A stretch of DNA of 64,000 nt from Staphylococcus pragensis (GTDB taxonomy: Bacteria; Bacillota; Bacilli; Staphylococcales; Staphylococcaceae): contig NZ_SRPJ01000002.1 in the NCBI RefSeq assembly GCF_004785665.1, positions 248,001 through 312,000 of the forward strand, in the 5' to 3' direction. Within the stretch, counting starts at the first letter, position 1, and every line of letters begins with the position of its first letter. The position numbers and the translations under genes were made by a program. Shown piece by piece: positions 46,047 through 54,658 of this stretch. Below the pieces are notes generated by a model. It had not been told where the DNA came from and ran no database searches. It was given only the letters and a program-made list of their open reading frames with translations.

Positions 46047-46391
46047 ATGGGACAAATTAAAGACATCAACGATTTAGTTAACGCAACATTTCAAGTGAAA
46101 AAATTTTTTAAGGATACTAAAAAGAAGTATAACTTAAATTATGAAGAAATTTATATTTTAAATTATATTGTTAAAAGTAAGACCAATGAAATAACTTCTA
46201 AAGAAATTGCTACTTATTCAGAGTTTAAACCTTATTACTTAACTAAAGCATTACAAAAATTAAAAGATTTACAGTTATTATCAAAAAAACGTAGCATACA
46301 AGATGAAAGAACAGTTATTGTTTATGTAACAGACGAACAACGCGAAAAGATTAACAAATTAATTGCTGAACTAGAAAAATACATTAAATAA
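46047..46391 (+). CDS. sarR: Regulator SarR
   Basis: A 114-residue single-domain SarA-family winged-helix protein. [21 protein letters not shown] forms the first helices, [20 protein letters not shown] the recognition helix and [15 protein letters not shown] the wing. It is nearly identical to the S. aureus SarR I recall, which represses sarA by binding its promoters. Start ATG follows AAAGGAGTGG. The 280 bases upstream are AT-rich and presumably hold its promoter. A strong terminator follows. Confidence 0.93.
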   Translation: MGQIKDINDLVNATFQVKKFFKDTKKKYNLNYEEIYILNYIVKSKTNEITSKEIATYSEFKPYYLTKALQKLKDLQLLSKKRSIQDERTVIVYVTDEQREKINKLIAELEKYIK

Positions 46392-46423
46392 AATTTCGGC
46401 ATTAATATAATAAGTTTGTATGT

Positions 46424-46462
46424 AGACTAAGATATGGGGGCCATATCTTAGTCTTTTTTTAT
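46424..46462 (+). terminator. sarR terminator
   Basis: A perfect 14-bp stem (46424-46437 with 46441-46454), three-base loop and seven T. Confidence 0.9.
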
Positions 46463-46563
46463 GTCCATTATTTTTGTGGTCTTACCAGTTGTCTTTAATT
46501 TGTTAAAGTCGAGTGTTAAACTAAGATTAAACGATACTTTATATAATGAATAGGTGAGGTAAG

Positions 46564-47709
46564 ATGAAAGATTCATTTTTAATAAATTCTGAAATTCAGA
46601 GAAAGTGGATTAAAAAATTTCAAACGATAGAAGATACTTTTAAAGAAAGAGCGGCATATAATGATATCCATTCAAGTTTCCCTTTTAAAAATATTGAATG
46701 GTTAGTAAATGAAGGATATAGTTTGCTTACTTTACCAGTTGAATATGGTGGAGAGGGTGCCACAATTGAAGATATGGTTGTATTACAAAGTTATTTAGGA
46801 TCGCTTGATGGCGCTACTGCACTCTCAATAGGATGGCATTTAAGTGTAGTAGGCCAGTTATATGAACAACATATGTGGGAAGAAGCGATGTTAAAACAAT
46901 TTGCGGGTGACATCAGAAATGGTGCATTAGTGAATAGAGCGGTAAGTGAAGCGGATACAGGTAGCCCTACGCGTGGTGGACGCCCAGCGACGCATGCCAC
47001 TAAAACTGAGAGTGGTTATAAATTAAATGGAGTAAAGACGTTCACTTCAATGAGTAAAGCACTTACACATTATATCGTTGCTGCCTATGTAGATGACATT
47101 GAGGAAGTAGGTTTCTTCTTAGTTCCTCGTGAAATAGAAGGCGTAGAAATCGCTGATAATTGGGATATGGTAGGGATGAGAGCCACAGAAAGTCATGACT
47201 TAGTACTCAATGATGTCTATGTTCCTTTTGAGAATTTTGTTGAAGGAAGACGTAAACCACAACCTAATGGGTGGATTTTACACATACCAAGTACGTATTT
47301 AGGCATCGCACAAGCCGCTAGAGATTATGCCATTGAATTTGCTAAACATCATTCACCTAATAGTATTAAAGGTACGATTGTAGAATTACCAACCGTACAA
47401 CAAAATGTCGGCAAAATGGAATCTTTATTACTTTCAGCAAGACATTTTTTATGGAGTACTGCTAAGGGCTACCAAACTATTGAACAAAATCCAAATGTAT
47501 GGAATGAAACGTCAGCAAGTAAGATTTTAGTAATGAATCAAGGGCTAGAGGTTATTGATTTAGCGATGAGAATTGTAGGCGCTAAAAGTTTAGAAATGGA
47601 TAGACCATTGCAGCGTTATTATCGTGATATGCGTGCCGGTTTGCATAATCCGCCTATGGAAGATGCAGCATACACTAATATAGCGAAATCAGTTCTCGAT
47701 TTATTTTAA
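46564..47709 (+). CDS. Acyl-CoA dehydrogenase family flavoprotein
   Basis: A 381-residue FAD enzyme. N-terminal segment LTLPVEYGGEGATIEDMV, FAD-binding VSEADTGSPTRGGRPATHATK near residue 127 when read in parts, WDMVGMRATESHDL near 199 and the C-terminal IVGAKSLEMDRPLQRYYRD near 333. The usual catalytic glutamate is not obvious by eye. The substrate may not be a classical fatty acyl-CoA. It lies alone between sarR and fhuD2, where S. aureus also has the urease operon. Confidence 0.82.
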   Translation: MKDSFLINSEIQRKWIKKFQTIEDTFKERAAYNDIHSSFPFKNIEWLVNEGYSLLTLPVEYGGEGATIEDMVVLQSYLGSLDGATALSIGWHLSVVGQLYEQHMWEEAMLKQFAGDIRNGALVNRAVSEADTGSPTRGGRPATHATKTESGYKLNGVKTFTSMSKALTHYIVAAYVDDIEEVGFFLVPREIEGVEIADNWDMVGMRATESHDLVLNDVYVPFENFVEGRRKPQPNGWILHIPSTYLGIAQAARDYAIEFAKHHSPNSIKGTIVELPTVQQNVGKMESLLLSARHFLWSTAKGYQTIEQNPNVWNETSASKILVMNQGLEVIDLAMRIVGAKSLEMDRPLQRYYRDMRAGLHNPPMEDAAYTNIAKSVLDLF

Positions 47710-47727
47710 AATTTAAAAATAGTAATT

Positions 47728-47781
47728 AAAATAATTAGCTTAAATCAACAATTATTGATTTGGCTAATTATTTTTTATTTA
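47728..47781 (+). terminator. Acyl-CoA dehydrogenase gene terminator
   Basis: AAATAATTAGC near 47729 pairs with GCTAATTATTT (from 47763), followed by a T-run; inner TAAATCAA/TTGATTT extends the stem. Confidence 0.7.
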
Positions 47782-47798
47782 AATATTGAAATAATTTA

Positions 47799-47853
47799 TT
47801 GTAATTTAGCAAGTCTTCTTGTATAATTTTGATGAAATTGATAATCGTTATCA
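47799..47853 (+). promoter_or_regulatory. fhuD2 promoter with Fur box
   Basis: TTGTAA (47799-47804) and TATAAT (47822-47827) are spaced by 17 bases. The dyad TGATAATCGTTATCA (47839-47853) just downstream of the expected start site fits the Fur box, so iron should repress transcription. Confidence 0.82.
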
Positions 47854-47865
47854 CTAGGAGGAAAT

Positions 47866-48789
47866 ATGAAAAAGTTAATTTTTCCATTAATCGCGTTAAT
47901 TATCGTTTTAGCTGCATGTGGGAACGGTGGTTCAAACGATTCAAGTAAATCAGGTTCAAAAGAAGAAACAAAGTCATATAAGTTAGATAGTGGCAAAACA
48001 ATTAAAATTCCTAAAGATCCACAACGTATTGCTGTTGTTGCTCCAACGTTTGCTGGTGGTTTACATAAATTAGGGGCTAATATCGTTGCTGTTAGTAATC
48101 AAGTAGATCAAAGTCCAATTTTAAAAGATAAATTTAAAGATGTGACTAAAATCGGTGATCAAGACGTAGAAAAAGTTGCTAAACAAAAGCCAGATTTAAT
48201 TATCGTTTACTCAACTGATAAAAATATTAAAAAATATGAAAAAATCGCACCAACAATCGTTGTAGATTATGGTAAGCATAAATATTTAGAACAACAAGAA
48301 ATGTTAGGTAAAATCGTTGGTAAAGAAGACGAAGTTAAAAAATGGGAAGATAAATGGAAAGAACAAACTGACAAAGATGGTAAAGAAATCAAAGATGCCA
48401 TTGGTAAAGATTCAACTGTTTCTATCTTCGATGAGTTTGACAAAAAATTATACACATACGGCGATAACTGGGGTCGTGGTGGCGAAGTAATGTACCAAGC
48501 CTTTGGTTTAAAAATGCCTAAAGGTCAGCAAGAACTTGTTAAAAAAGAAGGCTGGGCTGAAGTAAGCCAAGAAAAAATTGAAGATGTAGCGGGAGATTAC
48601 ATCGTTTCAACAGGTGAAGGTAAATCTAAACCAAGTTATGAAAATACAAATATTTGGAAAAACTTACCAGCTGTTCAAAAAGGTCATGTAGTTGAAGTGA
48701 AAGCGGAAACGTATTGGTATAATGATCCATATACACTTGAATTCATGAGAAAAGATTTAAAAGATAAATTAATCAAAGCAAGTAAATAA
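47866..48789 (+). CDS. fhuD2: Hydroxamate siderophore-binding lipoprotein FhuD2
   Basis: A 307-residue lipoprotein with a type II signal peptide (lipobox LAAC, Cys18) and a periplasmic-binding fold of class III. It captures ferric hydroxamates outside the membrane and passes them to the FhuBG permease encoded elsewhere. Segments IAVVAPTFAGGLHKLGANIVA, DEFDKKLYTYGDNWGRGGEV and AETYWYNDPYTLEFMRKDL closely match S. aureus FhuD2 as I remember it. Start ATG follows AGGAGG; the Fur box upstream makes it iron-regulated. Confidence 0.93.
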   Translation: MKKLIFPLIALIIVLAACGNGGSNDSSKSGSKEETKSYKLDSGKTIKIPKDPQRIAVVAPTFAGGLHKLGANIVAVSNQVDQSPILKDKFKDVTKIGDQDVEKVAKQKPDLIIVYSTDKNIKKYEKIAPTIVVDYGKHKYLEQQEMLGKIVGKEDEVKKWEDKWKEQTDKDGKEIKDAIGKDSTVSIFDEFDKKLYTYGDNWGRGGEVMYQAFGLKMPKGQQELVKKEGWAEVSQEKIEDVAGDYIVSTGEGKSKPSYENTNIWKNLPAVQKGHVVEVKAETYWYNDPYTLEFMRKDLKDKLIKASK

Positions 48790-48847
48790 AAATATATTTA
48801 ATAGCGACTATCAATTTTAGTGATATTTAGTTATGGTTATGTAATGA

Positions 48848-49060
48848 GAGGCTGAGACAAATTAAAATGTCTCAGCCTTTGCTAATATATTGGCAGTAGC
48901 TGACTGGTTTGAAAATGCGCTTAAATCAGACTTTTTCAAATCTAGTCATCCTTGCCGGGGAGCGGGGCCCCAGCACAGAGAATTTCATTAAGAAATTCCA
49001 CTAATAAAGCAAGCTGGGGTTGGACGACGAAATTTATTTAATTTCTGTCCCACTCCCTTT
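48848..49060. repeat. Dispersed intergenic repeat bounded by two hairpins (family 2, long copy)
   Basis: Same element as 21296-21455: opening hairpin AGGCTGAGACA/TGTCTCAGCCT (48849-48859 with 48868-48878), the shared TTGGCAGTAGCTGACTGG and TTGCCGGGG segments, and the closing GACGACGAAATT...GTCCCACTCCC hairpin. It carries about 59 extra bases (about 48961-49019) between TTGCCGGGG and GGACGACG, including the palindrome GGGGCCCC and the inverted repeat GAATTTC/GAAATTC. Confidence 0.75.
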
Positions 49061-49084
49061 ATTTTATAAATTAAAGGAGTTGTT

Positions 49085-50020
49085 ATGATGACTAAAGTGT
49101 ATTTCAATCATGATGGAGGCGTAGATGATTTAATTTCTCTCTTTTTACTTTTGCAAATGGAGAACATTGAACTTATTGGTGTGAGTACCATTGGAGCAGA
49201 TTGTTACTTAGAACCCTCGCTCAGTGCGTCTTGTAAGATTATTAACCGCTTCTCTAATTCTTCATTAAAAGTTGCACCATCTTATGAACGTGGAGCTAAT
49301 CCTTTTCCAAAAGAATGGCGCATGCATGCTTTCTTTATGGATGCCTTACCTATATTAAATGAACCAACGTCCAATACACAATCTACTATGAGTCATTTAG
49401 AGGCTTATCAAGATATCATCGAAACGTTAACGCATTCTGAAGAGCAGGTGACCTTACTGTTTACTGGTCCACTTACAGATTTAGCAAAAGCATTAAAAAC
49501 GAATCCAGACATTACTAACAATATCGCTAAACTTGTTTGGATGGGTGGGACTTTTCTTGAAAAAGGAAATGTAGAAGAACCTGAACATGATGGCACAGCC
49601 GAATGGAATGCATTTTGGGATCCAGAAGCAGTAAAAATTGTATTCGACAGCGACATTGAAATAGATATGGTGGCCTTAGAAAGTACAAATCAGGTACCAC
49701 TTACACCAGCTATACGACAAATGTGGGCAAACGAACGTTCATATATAGGCGTAGATTTCTTAGGCGTTAGTTACGCAGCAGTACCGCCACTCACACATTT
49801 TGTGACCAATTCAACTTATTTTTTATGGGATGTCTTAACGACAGCTTATGTAGGTAAAGCGGATTTAGTGCGCTCAACAGAAGTTAACGTTGATGTAGAA
49901 AGTCATGGACCGAGTCAAGGACGTACATACCGTACAGAACAGGGACGCCCAATCCATGTAATTACTGAAGTACAACATGATGAATTCTTTGATTACATTA
50001 CTAATTTAGCTAAAAAATAG
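49085..50020 (+). CDS. Nucleoside hydrolase (IUNH family)
   Basis: A 311-residue enzyme hydrolysing the N-glycosidic bond of nucleosides to base and ribose. The calcium-binding N-terminus reads FNHDGGVDDLISL instead of the usual DTDxGxDD: the first Asp is Asn. Further motifs are LLFTGPLTDLAKAL near residue 120 and EWNAFWDPEAVKIVF near 180. I recall the same N-terminus in S. aureus, so it seems a subfamily trait. Either of two adjacent ATG codons may start it. Confidence 0.85.
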   Translation: MMTKVYFNHDGGVDDLISLFLLLQMENIELIGVSTIGADCYLEPSLSASCKIINRFSNSSLKVAPSYERGANPFPKEWRMHAFFMDALPILNEPTSNTQSTMSHLEAYQDIIETLTHSEEQVTLLFTGPLTDLAKALKTNPDITNNIAKLVWMGGTFLEKGNVEEPEHDGTAEWNAFWDPEAVKIVFDSDIEIDMVALESTNQVPLTPAIRQMWANERSYIGVDFLGVSYAAVPPLTHFVTNSTYFLWDVLTTAYVGKADLVRSTEVNVDVESHGPSQGRTYRTEQGRPIHVITEVQHDEFFDYITNLAKK

Positions 50021-50032
50021 AAATGTAAATCA

Positions 50033-50076
50033 AATGTAAACTTTTTATACAAATAAGTTTACATTAGTGGTATAAT
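50033..50076 (+). promoter_or_regulatory. BirA operator and -10 box of bioY
   Basis: AATGTAAAC (50033-50041) and GTTTACATT (50057-50065) form an inverted repeat with a 15-base spacer, the spacing of BirA operators. A TATAAT at 50071-50076 follows directly, so binding would block the promoter. This predicts repression by biotin. Confidence 0.8.
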
Positions 50077-50098
50077 CATCTTCGTAAAAGGAGGATGT

Positions 50099-50650
50099 AT
50101 GATGAGTACAAAGAATTTAGTATATACAGCTTTAATGACAGCAATTATATGTGTCTTAGGATTAGTTCCTGGGATTCCACTTCCATTTATGCCTGTACCC
50201 ATTGTTTTACAAAATATTGGGATATTTTTAGCAGGTATTATTTTAGGTAGAAAATATGGCGCACTAAGTGTCATTGTATTTTTATTACTAGCAGCTGCGG
50301 GTTTACCAGTCTTATCTGGAGGTCGTGGTGGTATTGGTGTATTTGCAGGACCATCAGCCGGTTTCTTATTCTTGTATCCAGTAGTAGCATTTTTAATAGG
50401 ATTAGTAAGAGATCGCTATATTCAAAAAATTAATTTTATCGTGTTATTCATTCCAACAATTGTATGTGGCATTTTATTATTAGACATTGTAGGGACAATT
50501 ATCATGGGCTTCATTATTGGAATGCCCGTAGGTAAAGCGATTGTCATCTCATTAACATTTATGCCTGGAGATTTAATTAAAGCTATCATAGCTTGTTTAA
50601 TCGGTACAACAATGTTAAACCACTCTCGTTTTAAAAATTTGATACAATAA
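50099..50650 (+). CDS. bioY: Biotin transporter substrate-binding subunit BioY
   Basis: A 183-residue, six-helix S component of an ECF-type vitamin importer. Family segments: MTAIICVLGLVPGIPLPFMPVP, LGRKYGALSVIVFLLLAAAGLPV and SGGRGGIGVFAGPSAGFLF. It binds biotin in the membrane and needs ATPase subunits encoded elsewhere. ATG at 50099 or the next codon (50102, with optimal spacing to AAGGAGG) starts it. The BirA operator upstream confirms the assignment. Twenty-nine to forty bases later follows an acetyltransferase gene on the same strand. Confidence 0.92.
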   Translation: MMSTKNLVYTALMTAIICVLGLVPGIPLPFMPVPIVLQNIGIFLAGIILGRKYGALSVIVFLLLAAAGLPVLSGGRGGIGVFAGPSAGFLFLYPVVAFLIGLVRDRYIQKINFIVLFIPTIVCGILLLDIVGTIIMGFIIGMPVGKAIVISLTFMPGDLIKAIIACLIGTTMLNHSRFKNLIQ

Positions 50651-50688
50651 GCGTATTAAATTGTTTAAATACGTAGGGGATGAACGAT

Positions 50689-51453
50689 ATGGGCACAATA
50701 TCTATGAAAAACATTGCTCAAGAAGGTCAACTTTATTTGGAAGATAAGCAAAAACTTATCTATTTAACACCTTCTCAACCACTGAAATATGATACAAACA
50801 AATGGGTTTATAAAACACTTCCCACTTTAGAACAATGGCATCAAGATATGGCACAACAATTTAAATTACATAAGCAACAATCATCTAATCACTTAGCATT
50901 TACTTTTCCGGAGAATGAATCACTCAATCCAACATGGCTTTCTGAAATTAAAAAAGCTGGCTTTCAATTAGGCGTATTAGAACTATATATAATAGATGGA
51001 ACAGAGTTAGCTCAATTTAAACGACGACCTGATATAACAATACGTCGAGTAGATGTTAATAATATAGAAGATTATTTAGCTATCTATCGTTCGTTTGCTT
51101 TACCATACGGAGAAGCCTTCGCGAATGAGAGTGTTAACTCTACAAGAGAAACCATCTTAAATAAAGAAGATACGGTTTCAAGATGTGTTGCCTATTTAGA
51201 GGGAAAAGCAGTAGGAACTGTAGATGTTATTGAAACTGAAGAAACGGTAGAAATTGATAGCTTCGGTGTACTAGAAGGTCACCAACGCCAAGGTATAGGT
51301 ACAACAATGCAATCTTATATTGGTGACATAGCAGGTGCACGTCCTGTTATACTCGTAGCAGATGGAGAAGATACCGCGAAAGATATGTATATTAAACAAG
51401 GCTACATCTATCAAAGTTTCATTTATCATATCGTTAAAGAAGATGTAGAATAA
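50689..51453 (+). CDS. GNAT-family N-acetyltransferase
   Basis: A 254-residue protein. The C-terminal half (from about residue 110) is the GNAT domain with EEETVEIDSFGVLEGHQRQGIGTTM-type acetyl-CoA loop, core GHQRQGIG near residue 198, and IKQGYIYQSF near 235. The N-terminal half resembles another degenerate copy of the fold or a substrate-binding region. It lies 38 bases after bioY with no terminator between, so it may be co-transcribed and biotin-controlled. Substrate unknown. Start ATG at 50689 follows GGGG. Confidence 0.8.
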   Translation: MGTISMKNIAQEGQLYLEDKQKLIYLTPSQPLKYDTNKWVYKTLPTLEQWHQDMAQQFKLHKQQSSNHLAFTFPENESLNPTWLSEIKKAGFQLGVLELYIIDGTELAQFKRRPDITIRRVDVNNIEDYLAIYRSFALPYGEAFANESVNSTRETILNKEDTVSRCVAYLEGKAVGTVDVIETEETVEIDSFGVLEGHQRQGIGTTMQSYIGDIAGARPVILVADGEDTAKDMYIKQGYIYQSFIYHIVKEDVE

Positions 51454-51463
51454 AAATAAAAAG

Positions 51464-51502
51464 AAGTGACGTCATCAAATATTTAATTTGACGACGTCAC
51501 TT
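51464..51502. terminator. Bidirectional terminator, GNAT gene / fdhD
   Basis: AAGTGACGTC (51464-51473) and GACGTCACTT (51493-51502) form a perfect stem that overlaps the fdhD stop region. Confidence 0.75.
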
Positions 51503-52283
51503 TTATTCTCTCTGGATGACTATAGACGTTAAAGTTACCGTCTCTTATAAAACCGATTGCTGTAATATTGAGATCGTTTGCGAGTGTAACTGCTAGAGTG
51601 GTAGGCGCTGATTTAGATAAAATCACACCTACGCCAATTTTAGCTGCTTTTAGCAATATTTCCGATGAGATACGACCGCTAAAGATAAGTACTTTATTTC
51701 TCACAGGAATATGACGTTGCAAGCAAAAGCCATAGAGTTTATCTAATGCATTATGACGACCAATATCTTGTCTGTGTTCGAAAAATTCGTTGCCATCACT
51801 AATAGCCGCGTTGTGTAAACCACCTGTTTTCTTAAATAAGGTACTTGCACTTTGTAGCGCAGTCATCATGTTCAACACTTGTTTAGGCGTTAAAGTGATT
51901 TTAGACATAGATGTTTTAGCAACAGCTGCATCATTATGAAAGTAAAACTCACGACTTTTCCCACAACAGGACGCAATCATTCGTTTAGTGGAGTATTCGA
52001 AACGATCGCCTAAATCTTTCGTCAACTCTACATGCGCAAATCCTTTACTATCATCAATTTGTAATGATTTTATTTCTTCTTTTTTGAAAATGGCGCCCTC
52101 AGAAGCTAAGAAACCAATGACTAATTCTTCCATATGAGTAGGACTACATATGACAGTCGCAAATTCAGTGCCGTTAACCATAATAGTTAATGGGAATTCA
52201 GTTACATAGCTATCGGTCGTTTCAATTAATTGTCCTTGTTCATAGCGAACAATAGATTGCCCTTGAAGTACATCTTTATCCAT
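51483..52283 (-). CDS. fdhD: Formate dehydrogenase accessory sulfurtransferase FdhD
   Basis: A 266-residue protein that transfers sulfur from cysteine desulfurase to the molybdopterin cofactor, needed for formate dehydrogenase activity. The reactive cysteine pair is in RMIASCCGKSREFYF near residue 109, with TGGLHNAAISDG and FEHRQDIGRHNALDKLYG as the family hallmarks. Divergent from modABC, and functionally tied to the dehydrogenase at 29709. AAAGGAG precedes the start. Confidence 0.95.
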   Translation of the reverse strand: MDKDVLQGQSIVRYEQGQLIETTDSYVTEFPLTIMVNGTEFATVICSPTHMEELVIGFLASEGAIFKKEEIKSLQIDDSKGFAHVELTKDLGDRFEYSTKRMIASCCGKSREFYFHNDAAVAKTSMSKITLTPKQVLNMMTALQSASTLFKKTGGLHNAAISDGNEFFEHRQDIGRHNALDKLYGFCLQRHIPVRNKVLIFSGRISSEILLKAAKIGVGVILSKSAPTTLAVTLANDLNITAIGFIRDGNFNVYSHPERIKVTSSN

Positions 52284-52495
52284 TTACGGATCTCCTTTAT
52301 CGATAGATAGTTCTATAATAAAACTTTTTCCAATATTTCTAAAAGATTATGTTTATAATGATGATTGTATCTATATCAGAATAAGTTATAAATATTTAAA
52401 ATATAATTTTAAAATATTTGTTATTGAACTTTTCAATAAATAAAAAAAAAAAGAGTATAATTAAAATTAGAACAATTTATTAGGAGGCTGAAGGA

Positions 52496-53284
52496 ATGAA
52501 TATAAAACATTTTGTTGCTGCAAGTGCTACATTTGCAGTTGTATTAGCAGGTTGTTCAAATTCTGGAAGTAGTGATGATAACAAGAAATCATCAGAGTCA
52601 AGCAATGATGGACAAAAACAAGAATTAAAAATTTCAGCGGCAGCTAGTTTAGGTGACGTGAGTAAAGAACTAGAAAAAGAATTCAAAAAAGATCATAAAA
52701 ATGCGGATGTAACATTTAATTATGGCGGTTCTGGTGCTTTAAGAGAACAAATTGAAAAAGGTGCACCTGCGGATGTATTTATGTCTGCAAACACTAAAGA
52801 TGTTGATAAGCTTAAAGATGAAAACAAAGCGCATGATACATATAAATATGCACATAATCAGCTTGTTTTAATCGGCGATAAAAATAGTGATGATGCGTCT
52901 GTTAAAGATTTAAAAGGTAACGAAAAATTAGCAATTGGTGAAGTGAAAACAGTACCAGCTGGTAAATATGCGAAACAATATTTAGAAGATCAAGGGTTAT
53001 ATAATCTAGTTAAAGATAAATTAGTATTCGCGAAAGATGTAAAACAGGTTCTAAATTACGTTGAAAAAGGTAATGCTCAAATGGGCTTTGTTTATGAAAC
53101 TGATTTATACACTAATAATAAAAAAACAGATAAAGTAAACGAAATTAAAAAAGCAGACCTTAAGAAACCGATTACTTACGAAGCGGGTGCAACTTCAGAT
53201 AATAAACTTGCTAAAGAATGGATGGATTTCTTAAAATCTGATAAAGCGAAAGACATCTTAAAAGATTATCATTTCGAAGTTTAA
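52496..53284 (+). CDS. modA: Molybdate-binding lipoprotein ModA
   Basis: A 262-residue lipoprotein: type II signal peptide with lipobox VLAGC (Cys20), a Ser/Lys/Asp-rich linker, then a binding domain with KISAAASLGDVSKELEKEF and NYGGSGALREQIEKGAPADVF, the classical ModA oxyanion-binding serines. Captures molybdate for ModBC. A TATAAT at 52456-52461 is the probable -10 box. TAGGAGGC precedes the start. Confidence 0.93.
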   Translation: MNIKHFVAASATFAVVLAGCSNSGSSDDNKKSSESSNDGQKQELKISAAASLGDVSKELEKEFKKDHKNADVTFNYGGSGALREQIEKGAPADVFMSANTKDVDKLKDENKAHDTYKYAHNQLVLIGDKNSDDASVKDLKGNEKLAIGEVKTVPAGKYAKQYLEDQGLYNLVKDKLVFAKDVKQVLNYVEKGNAQMGFVYETDLYTNNKKTDKVNEIKKADLKKPITYEAGATSDNKLAKEWMDFLKSDKAKDILKDYHFEV

Positions 53285-53297
53285 GGAGGTATAAAGT

Positions 53298-53969
53298 ATG
53301 CCTGATTTAACACCTTTTTGGATATCCATTGAAGTGGCTGCGATAAGTACTATTATTGTCACAATCATAGGTATAGTTATTTGTCGGCTACTTTATAAAA
53401 AAAGAGGGCATTTTACTAAACTCCTTGAAAGTTTTATTCTATTACCTATTGTTTTACCGCCCACAGTGCTAGGGTTTATTTTATTAATTATATTTTCTCC
53501 TAGAAGTGCAGTAGGACAATTTTTTACAAATGTACTACATCTTCCAGTAGTATTTACAATGACAGGGGCAGTAATTGCGTCTGTCATTGTTAGTTTTCCA
53601 TTGATGTATCAACATACGATTCAAGGATTTAGAAGTATCAACCCTAAAATGCTCAATACGGCACGTACTATGGGAGCTAGTGAGAATAAAATCTTCTTTC
53701 GTCTCATTCTGCCTTTATCTAAACGTTCTATTATTGCTGGTGTTATGATGAGCTTTGCACGTGCTATTGGTGAATTTGGTGCGACATTAATGGTTGCAGG
53801 TTATATCCCTAATCACACAAATACGCTACCGCTTGAGATTTATTTCTTAGTAGAACAAGGAAGAGAAAATCAAGCTTGGTTATGGGTGCTTGTGCTAGTG
53901 GCTTTTTCAATTACAGTTATTGGTATATTAAACTTTGCAAGCCGAGACCTTCCAGAGGAGGTAGAATAA
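53298..53969 (+). CDS. modB: Molybdate ABC transporter permease ModB
   Basis: A 223-residue inner-membrane permease with about six helices. The segment ARTMGASENKIFFRLILPLSKR near residue 119 (in parts) is the EAA loop contacting the ATPase, and AIGEFGATLMVAGYIP is the ModB signature. It lies 13 bases after modA with AAGGAGG before the start, and directly abuts modC. Confidence 0.95.
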   Translation: MPDLTPFWISIEVAAISTIIVTIIGIVICRLLYKKRGHFTKLLESFILLPIVLPPTVLGFILLIIFSPRSAVGQFFTNVLHLPVVFTMTGAVIASVIVSFPLMYQHTIQGFRSINPKMLNTARTMGASENKIFFRLILPLSKRSIIAGVMMSFARAIGEFGATLMVAGYIPNHTNTLPLEIYFLVEQGRENQAWLWVLVLVAFSITVIGILNFASRDLPEEVE

Positions 53970-54575
53970 ATGTTAAAACTGAAATTACAGTATCAATTAA
54001 AAAAGACATTTATCGATATCAATATTAATGATGCTGCTCCTAAAATTTATGCTATACGTGGACCTTCAGGTATTGGTAAAACGACAGTACTTAATATGAT
54101 TGCAGGTTTGCGTAAACCAGATAGTGCTTATATAAAAATCAATGATCATGTGATTTTAGATACAAATAAAAACGTCAATGTTAAGATTCAAGATAGACGT
54201 ATCGGTTACTTGTTTCAGGATTATCAGTTATTTCCTAATATGACAGTAAGGAAGAATATTACATTTATGGCAAAACCTTCTGTACATATTGAGGACCTAA
54301 CAAATCAATTAAATATACGTCATTTGATGGATCAGTATCCAGCTACACTTTCTGGTGGTGAGGCTCAACGTGTTGCTTTAGCACGTACGTTAAGTACTAA
54401 ACCAGATTTAGTTTTACTAGATGAACCTTTTTCTAGTTTAGATGAAAATACGAGAGATGAAGGAATTAAACTTGTGAAACGTGTGTTTAAAGAGTGGAAG
54501 ATTCCAATTATCTTTGTTACACACTCCAATTTCGAAGCCGAAGTATTGGCTGATAAAATAGTTAAGATTGACTAA
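53970..54575 (+). CDS. modC: Molybdate ABC transporter ATPase ModC, short form without TOBE domain
   Basis: A 201-residue ATPase. Walker A GPSGIGKTTVLN near residue 31, Q-loop YLFQDYQLFP, ABC signature TLSGGEAQRVALART near 124 and Walker B LVLLDEPFSSLD near 149. The C-terminal Mop/TOBE regulatory domain found in Gram-negative ModC is absent, as in other staphylococci. It follows modB without a gap. A terminator ends the operon. Confidence 0.93.
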   Translation: MLKLKLQYQLKKTFIDININDAAPKIYAIRGPSGIGKTTVLNMIAGLRKPDSAYIKINDHVILDTNKNVNVKIQDRRIGYLFQDYQLFPNMTVRKNITFMAKPSVHIEDLTNQLNIRHLMDQYPATLSGGEAQRVALARTLSTKPDLVLLDEPFSSLDENTRDEGIKLVKRVFKEWKIPIIFVTHSNFEAEVLADKIVKID

Positions 54576-54578
54576 AAC

Positions 54579-54610
54579 AAGCACCTTTTTTTATTGAGGT
54601 GCTTTTTTAG
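54579..54610 (+). terminator. modABC terminator
   Basis: AAGCACCT (54579-54586) and AGGTGCTT (54597-54604) with a T-run. Confidence 0.82.
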
Positions 54611-54658
54611 TTTATAATTATATAATAAATTGACTTCAAATTAGAGAGGGTTTAATGA

